Assembly (NCBI RefSeq): GCF_900323885.1
Contig: NZ_OOHJ01000006.1
Location: forward strand, 186,001 to 250,000
DNA from: [Actinomadura] parvosata subsp. kistnae
GTDB lineage: Bacteria > Actinomycetota > Actinomycetes > Streptosporangiales > Streptosporangiaceae
Reading direction: 5' to 3'
Length of the DNA: 64,000 bases
Shown: positions 16,783 to 24,733 of the stretch, piece by piece
How the letters are laid out: every line of letters starts with the position of its first letter
Position numbering within the stretch: position 1 is the first letter of the stretch
Made by a program: the position numbers and the translations under genes
The notes under the pieces: generated by a model
What the model was told of the DNA's origin: nothing
Database searches by the model: none
Seen by the model: only the letters and a program-made list of their open reading frames with translations

Positions 16783-17565
16783 TCAAGACGGCTGGCTAGA
16801 GGCACTAAGGCGTCGGAGCAGCTGGGCTGTCGCCTGTGGCTCGACTGCGTAGGGCATGTGTCCTCCGGCCAGGTCATGTACGTGCGTTCCCACTTGATCG
16901 GCGACCCACTGTGAAGTGACCCTCAGCGGCCCTTCGGCGCCGGCGACGACGGCCACGGGAACGTTCGTCTTGGCCAGCGCTGCGGCGTCGAGCTGGTAGG
17001 CGGTCAGGGCGGGCACGTCCAACCCGAAGAACGGCTCCCCGTTGGCGATCAATCGTTCGCGGTGGCCGGGGGTGAGGCGGCTGAAGATGTCGCTGAGGGC
17101 CTGGCTCGCATGCTCCTCCATCGCTTTGCGGGCATCGCCACTTCGTGCTTGGCGGGTGATCTCGGCGGCCATGGCCTCGCCCTGGGAAAGGACCGAAAAC
17201 AGCGGCGGCTCGTGCACTATCGCCGTGGCCACCAGGTCGGCGCGGCGGCTGATCAGCTCAAGCAGGATGACGCCGCCGAGGCTGCCGCCCCAGACGATGG
17301 CGGGTGCGAGGTCCAGCGCTTCGAGCAACCCCGCCACGTCGTCTGCCTGCTCGGCGATCGTGGTTCCGTCCTCGGGCCGGCGGCTGCGGAAATAGCCGCG
17401 GCGGTCATAGGTCACGGTGGTGAACTCGTCGGCCAGCAGTTCGGCCACCTGGGCGAAATGGCTGGCGTCCACCCCTCCTCCTGGAATGAACAGCATCGCG
17501 GGGCCGCTGCCGCGCTGCTCAAAGTAGAGCGAGACGCCGTTGACGGCGGCGTAGTCGGAGATCAT
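16783..17565 (-). CDS. Alpha/beta hydrolase
   Basis: A 260-residue alpha/beta hydrolase. The nucleophile elbow is GGSLGG, the acid is likely in VVAGAEGP, and the histidine is in GGHMPY. FIPGGGVD near residue 27 forms the oxyanion hole. The ATG at 17565 follows AGGAG by about 10 nt and lies 14 bp after the DUF3224 stop. It is the third gene after the FAD monooxygenase and may cleave the ester or ring product of that enzyme. The substrate cannot be read from the sequence. Confidence 0.87.
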   Translation of the reverse strand: MISDYAAVNGVSLYFEQRGSGPAMLFIPGGGVDASHFAQVAELLADEFTTVTYDRRGYFRSRRPEDGTTIAEQADDVAGLLEALDLAPAIVWGGSLGGVILLELISRRADLVATAIVHEPPLFSVLSQGEAMAAEITRQARSGDARKAMEEHASQALSDIFSRLTPGHRERLIANGEPFFGLDVPALTAYQLDAAALAKTNVPVAVVAGAEGPLRVTSQWVADQVGTHVHDLAGGHMPYAVEPQATAQLLRRLSASSQPS

Positions 17566-17579
17566 GTGCTCGTTGCTCC

Positions 17580-18059
17580 TCAGTCGAACCAGTAGGTGAA
17601 GTTGTCCTCGGCGCGCCACGAGCCGTCCGGCTGCACCCGCGCGGTGAATTCCCCGCGCCCCCGCAGTCCGGCCAGCTCGCCGGTGCCCGAGCCGGGCACG
17701 ACCGTCCAGACGCCGCGCACCGCGTTTGATCCGTCGTCCTGGGCGTGGCTGGTCAGCACGAAGGAGCCCGTCCGGCCGCCGACCGATCCGATGACTCGCT
17801 CGACGCCTGCGGCGATCTGCGTGCCGTCGGGGCGGAACACGCGGATGTGGTCGGCGTACCCCATGCCTTCGATTCCGCCGCTGAAGCGCTCGGTGAGCAG
17901 CGTTGCGACCACCTCGTAGCCCTCGGCGGCAGGGCCGATGTCCTGCTTGTCGTAGCCGACGACCTCGACCGTGCTGGTGTGGGTGACCGCGTGGTCCGGC
18001 GGCTGTGCCTCTTCCACGGCGGCGTGGCCGGGCGTCAGTCCGCCCCAGGTGAATGTCAT
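17580..18059 (-). CDS. DUF3224 domain protein
   Basis: A 159-residue protein matching the DUF3224 barrel: YADHIRVFRPDG, GVERVIGSVGGRTGSFVL and GTGELAGLRGRGEF are the characteristic strands. Members are small lipocalin-like or allene-oxide-cyclase-like barrels of unknown activity. The ATG overlaps the monooxygenase stop (ATGA). Its place between an FAD monooxygenase and a hydrolase suggests a binding or isomerase role on the same substrate. Confidence 0.85.
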   Translation of the reverse strand: MTFTWGGLTPGHAAVEEAQPPDHAVTHTSTVEVVGYDKQDIGPAAEGYEVVATLLTERFSGGIEGMGYADHIRVFRPDGTQIAAGVERVIGSVGGRTGSFVLTSHAQDDGSNAVRGVWTVVPGSGTGELAGLRGRGEFTARVQPDGSWRAEDNFTYWFD

Positions 18060-19246
18060 GTTGCGTTCCTTTCGGCAAAGGCGTGTTCGGCGTCGTAGGA
18101 GTAGAGCCAGCCGTTGTGGCCGAGCGGGTCTTCGGCGGCGAATGCCGCGTCTCTGCTCTGTTGCTCGGGACCGTCCGGAAGGTGATGGTGGGCCAGCCGC
18201 GCCCGGCTCATGATTTGTACCCGCCGGGCGCGTGGCACGCGTGCCTGCTGGTATTGCTCCAGAGCGGCGTGGACGTGTCCCGGGTCACGCGCGAGGCAGG
18301 CGGCCAGGACGGCCGCATCCTCGATGGCCTGGCCCGCGCCCTGGGCGAAGAAGGGCAGCATGGGATGAGCTGCGTCTCCCAGCAGCGCCAGACGCCCAGC
18401 CGTCCAGACGTCAAGGGGATCGCGTTCCAGGACGGCCCAGCGTCCGACGGACGTTACGGCCGTGAGGAGCTCGCGCAGGCGCGGGTCCCAGTCGGCGAAC
18501 TCCGCGGCCAGGTCTTGCGGCCGCCCCTGAGAGCTCCATGACTCCACGTCCTGACTGCCCGCGGGGGTGAAGGCCACGACGTTGACCTGTCTACCGCCGG
18601 AGACGGGATAGTGCACGAGATGGCGCCCGTGACCGAGCCAGAGCGTCTGGACGGGGCGGCGAGCGAAGCCGGGGACGGCCTCGGCCGGGACGAGGGCCCT
18701 CCAGGCGCACAGTCCGGTTGCCGTGGGCGCTCGCGGCGCGGTGACGCGCCCGCGCAGGATCGAGTGGACGCCGTCGGCCGCGACGACGACTTCGGCGTCA
18801 GTGGTGGAACCATCGGCGAAGACGAGCGTTGCGCGATCGTCTTCCATGCGCAGGTCGACGCAACGTTTGCCAAGGTGGATGGCGTATTCGGGCACTGCTG
18901 AGCAGAGCATGCCAAGCAGGTCGGCACGGTGGAGCACCCAGGTGGCCTCGCCGTAGAGACGCTCACACTCCTCGCCCAAGGGCTGGGCGAACAACACCCG
19001 GCCGTCCTGCCATCGGCGAAACTCCCACCCCACCTCAAGCCGTACCCCGGCCTCCTCCAAGCGCTGGCCCAGACCGAGGCGGCGCAACAACCGGGCGGCG
19101 TTGGGCGCCACGACGAGCCCGGCGCCGACCTCGGTCAATCTGGCGGCCTGCTCGAACAACGCGACGTGCAGGCCGGCCCGGCGCAGGAAGGCCGCGGCTG
19201 CGAAGCCGCCGATGCCACCTCCGACCACCGCAACGGTGAGCGCCAT
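18056..19246 (-). CDS. FAD-dependent aromatic monooxygenase (salicylate hydroxylase-like)
   Basis: A 396-residue flavoprotein hydroxylase. The Rossmann motif GGGIGG is at the N-terminus, the DG motif (VVAADGVHS) lies mid-protein, and GDAAHPMLP is the second FAD motif. It resembles salicylate or 6-hydroxynicotinate hydroxylases, which use NAD(P)H and oxygen to hydroxylate aromatic acids. The ATG at 19246 follows a GGGGGTG ribosome site. It is the first gene of a three- or four-gene operon, divergent from an IclR regulator, a common arrangement for aromatic degradation genes. Confidence 0.88.
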   Translation of the reverse strand: MALTVAVVGGGIGGFAAAAFLRRAGLHVALFEQAARLTEVGAGLVVAPNAARLLRRLGLGQRLEEAGVRLEVGWEFRRWQDGRVLFAQPLGEECERLYGEATWVLHRADLLGMLCSAVPEYAIHLGKRCVDLRMEDDRATLVFADGSTTDAEVVVAADGVHSILRGRVTAPRAPTATGLCAWRALVPAEAVPGFARRPVQTLWLGHGRHLVHYPVSGGRQVNVVAFTPAGSQDVESWSSQGRPQDLAAEFADWDPRLRELLTAVTSVGRWAVLERDPLDVWTAGRLALLGDAAHPMLPFFAQGAGQAIEDAAVLAACLARDPGHVHAALEQYQQARVPRARRVQIMSRARLAHHHLPDGPEQQSRDAAFAAEDPLGHNGWLYSYDAEHAFAERNAT

Positions 19247-19273
19247 CACGGCACCCCCTTTCTCATCAAACCG

Positions 19274-19299
19274 GGAATTCACTGGAGTCGGAATTCACT
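19274..19299. promoter_or_regulatory. Direct repeat, likely IclR operator
   Basis: GGAATTCACT occurs at 19274-19283 and again at 19290-19299, a 16-bp period. It lies between the divergent monooxygenase and IclR genes. The GAATTC core of each is itself palindromic. The position fits a regulator site controlling both promoters. Confidence 0.5.
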
Positions 19300-19367
19300 A
19301 TGAAAGGAGACGAGTCGGGTCGAAACGCCGATCCCACTCAGTGGGAGACCACCTGGTGGAGGAAGTC

Positions 19368-20191
19368 GTGGCAGGAAACAACGGGCATCCCGGGCAGTCG
19401 GTCATTGCCAAGGTCGCGGCGATCTTGGGCGCCTTCACCGGCGAACGCGTCCAGTTGTCCCTCTCCGACCTGTGCCGGGCAACCGGCCTGCCCACGAGCA
19501 CCGTCCACCGCCTGGCCCAGGAACTGATCAGCCTGGGTGTGCTGGAGCGCTCGCGAGACAGGCGTTACATGGTGGGGCGCGGCCATGGGAACTGGCCGCC
19601 CGCGCGTCCCGGGTCTCGGTCCTGCGTGAGGCCGCACTGCCGTACATGCACGACCTGCACCACGCCACGCGCCAGCACGTGCAATTGGCCGTGGCGGACG
19701 GTGACCAGGCCCTGCTCGTGGAGAAGATCTCCGGGCTGGGCGCGATCCCAACCGTTGGACGCGCAGGGGGTAGATTGCCGCTGCACGCCAGCGGAGTGGG
19801 CAAGGCCATCCTCGCCCATTCCAGCCCGGCCGTTCAGGACAGGATTGTGACCGGCGCGCTCGTTCGCTACACACCGAAAACGCTGACCTCGCCGGACGCG
19901 CTGCGTACCGCGCTCGCGGAGGTCCGGCGCGTGGGCCACGCCACCTGCGACGAGGAGCTCACCCTGGGAGCCGTGTCGTGTGCGGCACCGGTGTTCGGCC
20001 CGCGCTCCGCGATGGTGGCCGCCGTGTCCGTCGTGGGACCAGCGAGCTCAGGGGCGCTGCACGAGATGGCCGCTGCAGTCCGCACCATCGCACACGGCAT
20101 TTCGCGTGCGCTGCACGCGATGCCTGCTTCGCGCCCCGTCGGTGGGATGTCGCCGCTGTCTCATCTCCTCGTGGGCGGCGCGCTCCGGTAA
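19368..20191 (+). pseudogene. IclR family regulator with one frameshift
   Basis: GTG at 19368 has GGAGG 5 nt upstream. The first frame encodes the winged helix (LSLSDLCRATGLPTSTVHRL) up to RRYMVG near 19576. The rest (PWELAARAS, LPLHASGVGKAILAH, TCDEELTLGAVSCAAPVFG) continues in another frame to 20191. Adding one G to the run GGGG at 19574-19577 restores a normal IclR protein of about 274 residues. IclR regulators bind aromatic effectors in the C-terminal domain. It is divergent from the monooxygenase operon it probably controls. A sequencing slip is a likely cause of the break. Confidence 0.8.
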
Positions 20192-20555
20192 CGCCGCATC
20201 TGGACGCCAGCTGGGAATGCAGGACCTCCATGCAAGCGTTCGCCTTCGCGCCGATCTACCAGAGTGCTGGTCAGAGGGCCGGCTCGGCCGGAAGACGGCG
20301 GTGCGATCTCTGCCGGCGAACGACAAACCTCGGGTTCGTCGGCCTGCTCGAGAAGGGGGCCATCACAGGCGCAGGTCGATCTCGGCCGCTGAGCATTTCC
20401 GGGCGAGGTAGCGGCCACGCCGCGGTGGGCGCGCTGGAACGGGCTGCCTGGCACGTACGACCTTGCGGCGTGAATGGCTCGAAATCCCTGGCAAAGCCGG
20501 TCCGCCAAGAGGAGGGCTTGAGGAGCGCCAGGGGTTCGCATTGCCAACGTCAAGA
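20192..20555. other. Intergenic region, no supported gene
   Basis: About 360 bp between convergent genes. No motif-bearing frame, ribosome site or strong hairpin was recognised. Confidence 0.4.
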
Positions 20556-21512
20556 TCAAGACCTGGTCCCGCTCCAGCCACTCCTTTCCGCGGTGAGAGC
20601 GGCGGGTTCGAGGCCGAGATGGCCGGAGACGGCCTGGGCGGAGCTCACGCTTCGCCTCAAGGCCTCCTCCAACTGGCTGGCATCCATGGCCAGGCGCTGC
20701 AGTTCCCGTATGGCGTACGCGTCGGCTCCCGTCTCGGCCACCAGTTCCTCGTACTGGTGCACCCGCCCGCGCAGTTCCTCGATCTGGAGGTGGGCTCGGA
20801 ATGCGCGGTCGGCCTCGGACACGTGGGCGGCGTACTGTTCGAGTGCCTCCACGCGGGCCAGCACCGCCTTCTCGCTCAGGTCCAGCGCACGGGTGAGCGG
20901 CAGGACCGCGGCCTCGGCCTCGGGGGTGAGCCCCTGCGAGACGGTCTGCCGGTGCGTGGCGCGCACGGCCGACAGCTTGGCCAGCAGGCGGGCGATCTCC
21001 CATTCCTGCGCGGGCAGCATCACCGCGTTGCGCACGTCATCGAGCAGGCCCTCAGTGTTGACCCGGGAGGCGGTGACGGTGATGATGGCGCGCTGGGCAC
21101 GGGTCAGCAGGCGCCCGGCGGACGCGTCGAGATCCTCGACGAGCACATAGTGGCCCTCGTACCACCGCAACTGCGCGAAGAGCTCTCGCTCCTGCTCGAA
21201 CTCGTCCTCCTCGTCCTTGGGCAGGCTGAGGCGGCCGGTCAGCGCTGCGATCACCAGGCCGATGATCAGACCGGCGGTGGGCACCGCGAGCAACATCAGG
21301 GCCGAGCCCAGGCTCGTGGAGTCCCGGCTCAGCAGCAGGCCGATCAGAGCCGCGGGCCCGAAGGCTGCGAGCATGAGGACGTGTCCGCGCGTGAGCGGCC
21401 GCCGAGACGCGGGGGTCCAGCCCTGACGCATCTTGAGCAGGACGCCTCGGCTCTCCCTCAGCAGGTGGGCACTCTCCGGCGGCACCTCAGGGTTGACTAT
21501 CACATCCGCCAT
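20556..21512 (-). CDS. Two-helix membrane protein with cytoplasmic coiled coil
   Basis: A 318-residue protein of unknown function. Residues 1-45 are polar. Two membrane helices follow (HVLMLAAFGPAALIGLLLS and LMLLAVPTAGLIIGLVIAAL), then about 220 residues rich in Glu, Arg, Leu and Ala with heptad-like spacing, probably a long coiled coil. No catalytic motif is seen. A copy of the shared promoter motif lies 86 bp upstream but without a recognisable -10 box. Confidence 0.78.
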   Translation of the reverse strand: MADVIVNPEVPPESAHLLRESRGVLLKMRQGWTPASRRPLTRGHVLMLAAFGPAALIGLLLSRDSTSLGSALMLLAVPTAGLIIGLVIAALTGRLSLPKDEEDEFEQERELFAQLRWYEGHYVLVEDLDASAGRLLTRAQRAIITVTASRVNTEGLLDDVRNAVMLPAQEWEIARLLAKLSAVRATHRQTVSQGLTPEAEAAVLPLTRALDLSEKAVLARVEALEQYAAHVSEADRAFRAHLQIEELRGRVHQYEELVAETGADAYAIRELQRLAMDASQLEEALRRSVSSAQAVSGHLGLEPAALTAERSGWSGTRS

Positions 21513-22145
21513 GAATCCGGGTCCTATTGCTGTTGGCGGTCACTCTTCGATGGCACGGCAGGCATGCCGAGATCCTTCTCCAAGGCCCAGGGCGGCCGCA
21601 TCTGTCACACGACTGGTCTCAAGGGCATCGAGCCCCAAGATCAGTTCCCTTCAGGTAGGCATGGTTCAGGGGGCTCAGCAGGCGTGAGGCGGGTCCTGGC
21701 CGCCGGTGTGCCGGGCTTGGGTCGCGCCGAGCCCGCTGGGGGGGCACGCGCCGCATGATCGCTGGAATGGCGGCGCACTGTCCGCGGAGTGGCACCCGCC
21801 GAACACCTGATCTCACAGCCTGACAGAGGCGTGGAGGGGGCCATGTGCCGTCGCGTGACGCGGTCGCCTCGCGCACGCGTTCGCTGATCATCGGCAGGGC
21901 CGGCTCGAGGAAGGCCGGAACCCGTGCCTTGCCGCACGTTATGGATCACCCCGGCGGTGGTGACGGGAATGGCCATCTCTTCGGCACCAGCCAGTGCTGG
22001 GGCCGAGGATGTCGCGACCATCGCCGACGAGGAGGCGGCGCTGGCCCAGGATCTGGCACCGTCGCCGCCGACGATGGCCTCGCCTTGGAGGAGGCCACTG
22101 GCTTCTCAAGCCACCTGCGATCGGCTTGTGCCCTCGGTTCCGCGA
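21513..22145. other. Intergenic region with one motif copy
   Basis: About 630 bp without a supported gene. On the minus strand 21598-21616 reads CCAGTCGTGTGACAGATGC, a copy of the shared promoter motif, but no TANNNT stands 19-20 bp downstream. A short minus-strand frame reading PMISERVREATASRDG near 21850 may be the tail of a lost gene. Confidence 0.4.
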
Positions 22146-22529
22146 TCAGCCGGCGAAGGGAATGGGGCCGAAGCGGCACCACGCCACGAAGACGGCCAGG
22201 ACGAGATAGGCCACGTTCACCACGATGGCCTTCTCCTCGTGACGGCGGAGGTGCGTGATCATCGCGCCGACCATCAGGAGTGCCAGCCCCAGGGCGGCCA
22301 GCGGCACCAGGACCGGCGCGATGCCGAGGGCGGCGGGCAGGATCAGGCCGGCCGCGGCCAGGACTTCGAGAACTCCGATGGTTTTCACGCTGCCGGTGCC
22401 GAAGTCCTCGGCCCAGCCTCCGGTCGAGGTGGCGGCCAGCTTCTTCTTGGGCAGGACCAGCTTGATGGTGCCGCCCGCCAGGAAGGCGGCGGCGAGCAGT
22501 CCGGCGATGATCCACAGAGCAACGTTCAT
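22146..22529 (-). CDS. DoxX family membrane protein
   Basis: A 127-residue protein with four predicted membrane helices, beginning MNVALWIIAGLLAAAFLAGG and containing a K-rich loop (LPKKKL). This matches the DoxX/DoxD-like family common in actinobacteria, some of which associate with quinone or thiol redox proteins. It stands alone on the minus strand. Confidence 0.82.
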   Translation of the reverse strand: MNVALWIIAGLLAAAFLAGGTIKLVLPKKKLAATSTGGWAEDFGTGSVKTIGVLEVLAAAGLILPAALGIAPVLVPLAALGLALLMVGAMITHLRRHEEKAIVVNVAYLVLAVFVAWCRFGPIPFAG

Positions 22530-22819
22530 GGGTGTCCTTCGGAGGGTCGTTGACGAGCCCGGCTACCGGAGCCGGCGCAGCCGTCGGGTCTCCTGTGAGG
22601 GCGCCGACGGCCGGATCGCCGGCTCTCCTTCGGCTGTATGACGACACAGCCGCTCGGAGTGTGAGGCCGGTCTCCGTTCACCGCAGCGTTCCTGGCCGGC
22701 CACGAGACCCCGAGGGCTTGTGAAAAGCCGCAGGCTCGTGTGGTGCGCACGCTGCCCTGCACGCGACGGGCCCGCGTCGAGGAAGGAGGCCCTGTGCCGC
22801 CGGCGCCTGGCTCTCGCGC

Positions 22820-23566
22820 TCAGCTTCGATGGAAGCTCGTCATCGTCGCGTAGACGATGATGTTGTCCAGGTAGTGCCCGGTGGTCCGGTCGTAGTCGCC
22901 GCCGCAGGTGATGAGATGGAGCTGGGCGTCGTCCCGGGGCCCGTACACGCGCTGGGTCGGGAAGGCCTTCTTGCCTGCCTGCTCCACGCCGCCGACGGTG
23001 AAGACCGCCGTTGTCCTGTCCTGGCGCCTGATCTCGATCACGTCGCCGTTCTTGATCTCCCGTAGCCGCGCGAACACGGCGGCGCGTGTGCGGGTGTCCT
23101 TGTGGCCGAGCAGGACCGCCGGGCCCGCCTCCCCCGGGGTGGACATGTTGCGGTACCAGCCGGCCAGGTTGGGCTCGTCCATGTCGGGCACCTCGATCGT
23201 GCCGTCCTTGGCCAGTCCCAGCGACGTGATCGGCGCGTCGATCCCCAGTGAGGTGATCACGATCCTGGTGGGTGTGGACGGCAGCATGGGAGGTGCCGGG
23301 GTGATCCGCGGCAGTGGTGGCGGCATGTCGGCCGGGGCCTGGAAGAGCGCCTGCCCCGGCCGGCCGCTCTGCTCGGGCTGCGCTGGCAGGTTCAGGGTGT
23401 CCCTGTCGCGCGGCAGGCCGTACTCGCCGGGCGACCGCAACACGATCAGCAGCCCCGCCACGACCGACGCCACGCCGGCGAGGGCGGCCACGATCAGGAC
23501 GGCCTTGAGCGCGCCGCGTGACGCCGCCGGGTGCGCGGTGCCACGGTACGGCCGGTGGTCCGGCAT
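22820..23566 (-). CDS. Class F sortase
   Basis: A 248-residue membrane-anchored transpeptidase. One N-terminal helix (LKAVLIVAALAGVASVVAGL) is followed by a proline-rich linker and the sortase domain. Catalytic residues are visible: histidine in LLGHKD, cysteine in LITCGG and arginine in DRTTGHY. Class F enzymes attach or process surface proteins in actinobacteria. GGAGG lies within the last codons of the acyltransferase gene and serves this ATG, so the two are translationally linked. No LPxTG-type substrate is encoded nearby. Confidence 0.9.
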   Translation of the reverse strand: MPDHRPYRGTAHPAASRGALKAVLIVAALAGVASVVAGLLIVLRSPGEYGLPRDRDTLNLPAQPEQSGRPGQALFQAPADMPPPLPRITPAPPMLPSTPTRIVITSLGIDAPITSLGLAKDGTIEVPDMDEPNLAGWYRNMSTPGEAGPAVLLGHKDTRTRAAVFARLREIKNGDVIEIRRQDRTTAVFTVGGVEQAGKKAFPTQRVYGPRDDAQLHLITCGGDYDRTTGHYLDNIIVYATMTSFHRS

Positions 23567-23567
23567 C

Positions 23568-24290
23568 TCACCTCCTCATGAGGCCGCGCCGCATGGCAGG
23601 CTCGGAGGAGTCTTCCGCTTCGGTCGCCAGCCGGCGCAACGCCCGCATGATCTCTTCGGTGACCGCGTGAAGATCGGCGCCGCTGCCGTCCTCGTACGAT
23701 ATCCGCAGAGGCGGCCCGGCCACCACGGTCACCGGCGTGCGGAGCCGCAGCCGCAGGCGGCCCGTCTCCGGGTCCAGGATGTTCTGCGGGCCCCAGCTCG
23801 CGACCGGAACGATCGGCGCGCCGGTGCTCAGCAGCAGGCGGGCCGCGCCCGTCTTGCCCTTGCGGCGCATCTTGTCCTCCCACGGCTTGGGGGTACCGCC
23901 TTCGGGATAGATGACGACGGCGTCACCCGCCCGCAACGCTTCGGCGGCCACGACGAGCACCCGGCCCGCGTCGGCGGCGCCGCGGTTGACGGGGATCTGC
24001 CGCATCCTGAGCAGGAAGCGGCCCAGCAGGGGTACGTCGAACAGCGGCGCCTTGGCCAGGAACCGCGGCCAGCGGCCCGCCGCGCCCACGAAGCCGGCGA
24101 TCACCAGCGAATCCACCTTCGACACGTGATTGGCGACGACGATCACGGCTCCGCCGCGCGGGATGTGGTCGAGGCCGACGTAGCGACGCCGGGTGGCCAG
24201 GCGCAGCACGCCCTGCAAGGCCGCCATCGACACCCGCTGCCAGAAGTCCGGCGCACGACCCGAGCGACTGTTCACCAAGCCATCCCCCAA
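23568..24290 (-). CDS. 1-acyl-glycerol-3-phosphate acyltransferase (PlsC family)
   Basis: A 240-residue acyltransferase. Motif I is NHVSKVD (HX4D), motif III is YPEGGTPKPWE, and VPVASWGPQ is motif IV. It should transfer acyl chains to lysophosphatidate at the membrane. It is the first gene of a two-gene operon with the sortase and is expressed from a promoter of the shared class about 115 bp upstream. A truncated copy of this gene with the same promoter is present at 35781-36131. Confidence 0.9.
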   Translation of the reverse strand: MGDGLVNSRSGRAPDFWQRVSMAALQGVLRLATRRRYVGLDHIPRGGAVIVVANHVSKVDSLVIAGFVGAAGRWPRFLAKAPLFDVPLLGRFLLRMRQIPVNRGAADAGRVLVVAAEALRAGDAVVIYPEGGTPKPWEDKMRRKGKTGAARLLLSTGAPIVPVASWGPQNILDPETGRLRLRLRTPVTVVAGPPLRISYEDGSGADLHAVTEEIMRALRRLATEAEDSSEPAMRRGLMRR

Positions 24291-24403
24291 GCACCCGACT
24301 CAGCGGCTCCTCGTGAAGACGGCCGCGGTGGAGCACCGCGCTTTCGCTGAAGCCGTGTGAACCCGCAGTGAACCGTCGTGCGGTGCCGACGTACGCGCAC
24401 GCG

Positions 24404-24448
24404 AAGCTACCGACCCGGGTCGCGGTGGCGAATCTGTAGCATGACCGG
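24404..24448 (-). promoter_or_regulatory. Promoter of the shared class (acyltransferase/sortase)
   Basis: On the minus strand: CCGGTCATGCTACAGATTC at 24430-24448, a 20-bp spacer, then TAGCTT at 24404-24409. The predicted leader to ATG 24290 is about 107 nt. Confidence 0.65.
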
Positions 24449-24733
24449 ACTTCGCTCACCCCCTCTCTTCGCGTGTGCGGGTTGGTGCCGGGTTCCCAGG
24501 CCGAGCTGACCCATCTGCTGCGCTTCAGGAGATCCAGTACGAGGGAGACGGTCCTCGAACCCGCCCCCATGTGGATCGCATATCTCTCTAAATGAGCATC
24601 CCGGACTGGTACCACGGTCCCGTCCGGCCCGCCGATGGTGACCCGGGTGCCGGGTCATGATCCTCCCCGCGGACGAAGAAGCAGAGCATGACAGTCGCCA
24701 CGCTGGAGGCGTCAATCGATTCGGGGACGGTGA
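24449..24733. other. Intergenic region upstream of the FtsX gene
   Basis: No gene is supported. The ribosome site GGGGACGG for the ATG at 24734 is at its end. Confidence 0.4.

Noticed and set aside
21598..21616. Shared motif copy upstream of the coiled-coil membrane protein as an active promoter
   Set aside because: There is no TANNNT at 19-20 bp, so it was listed as a motif copy only.
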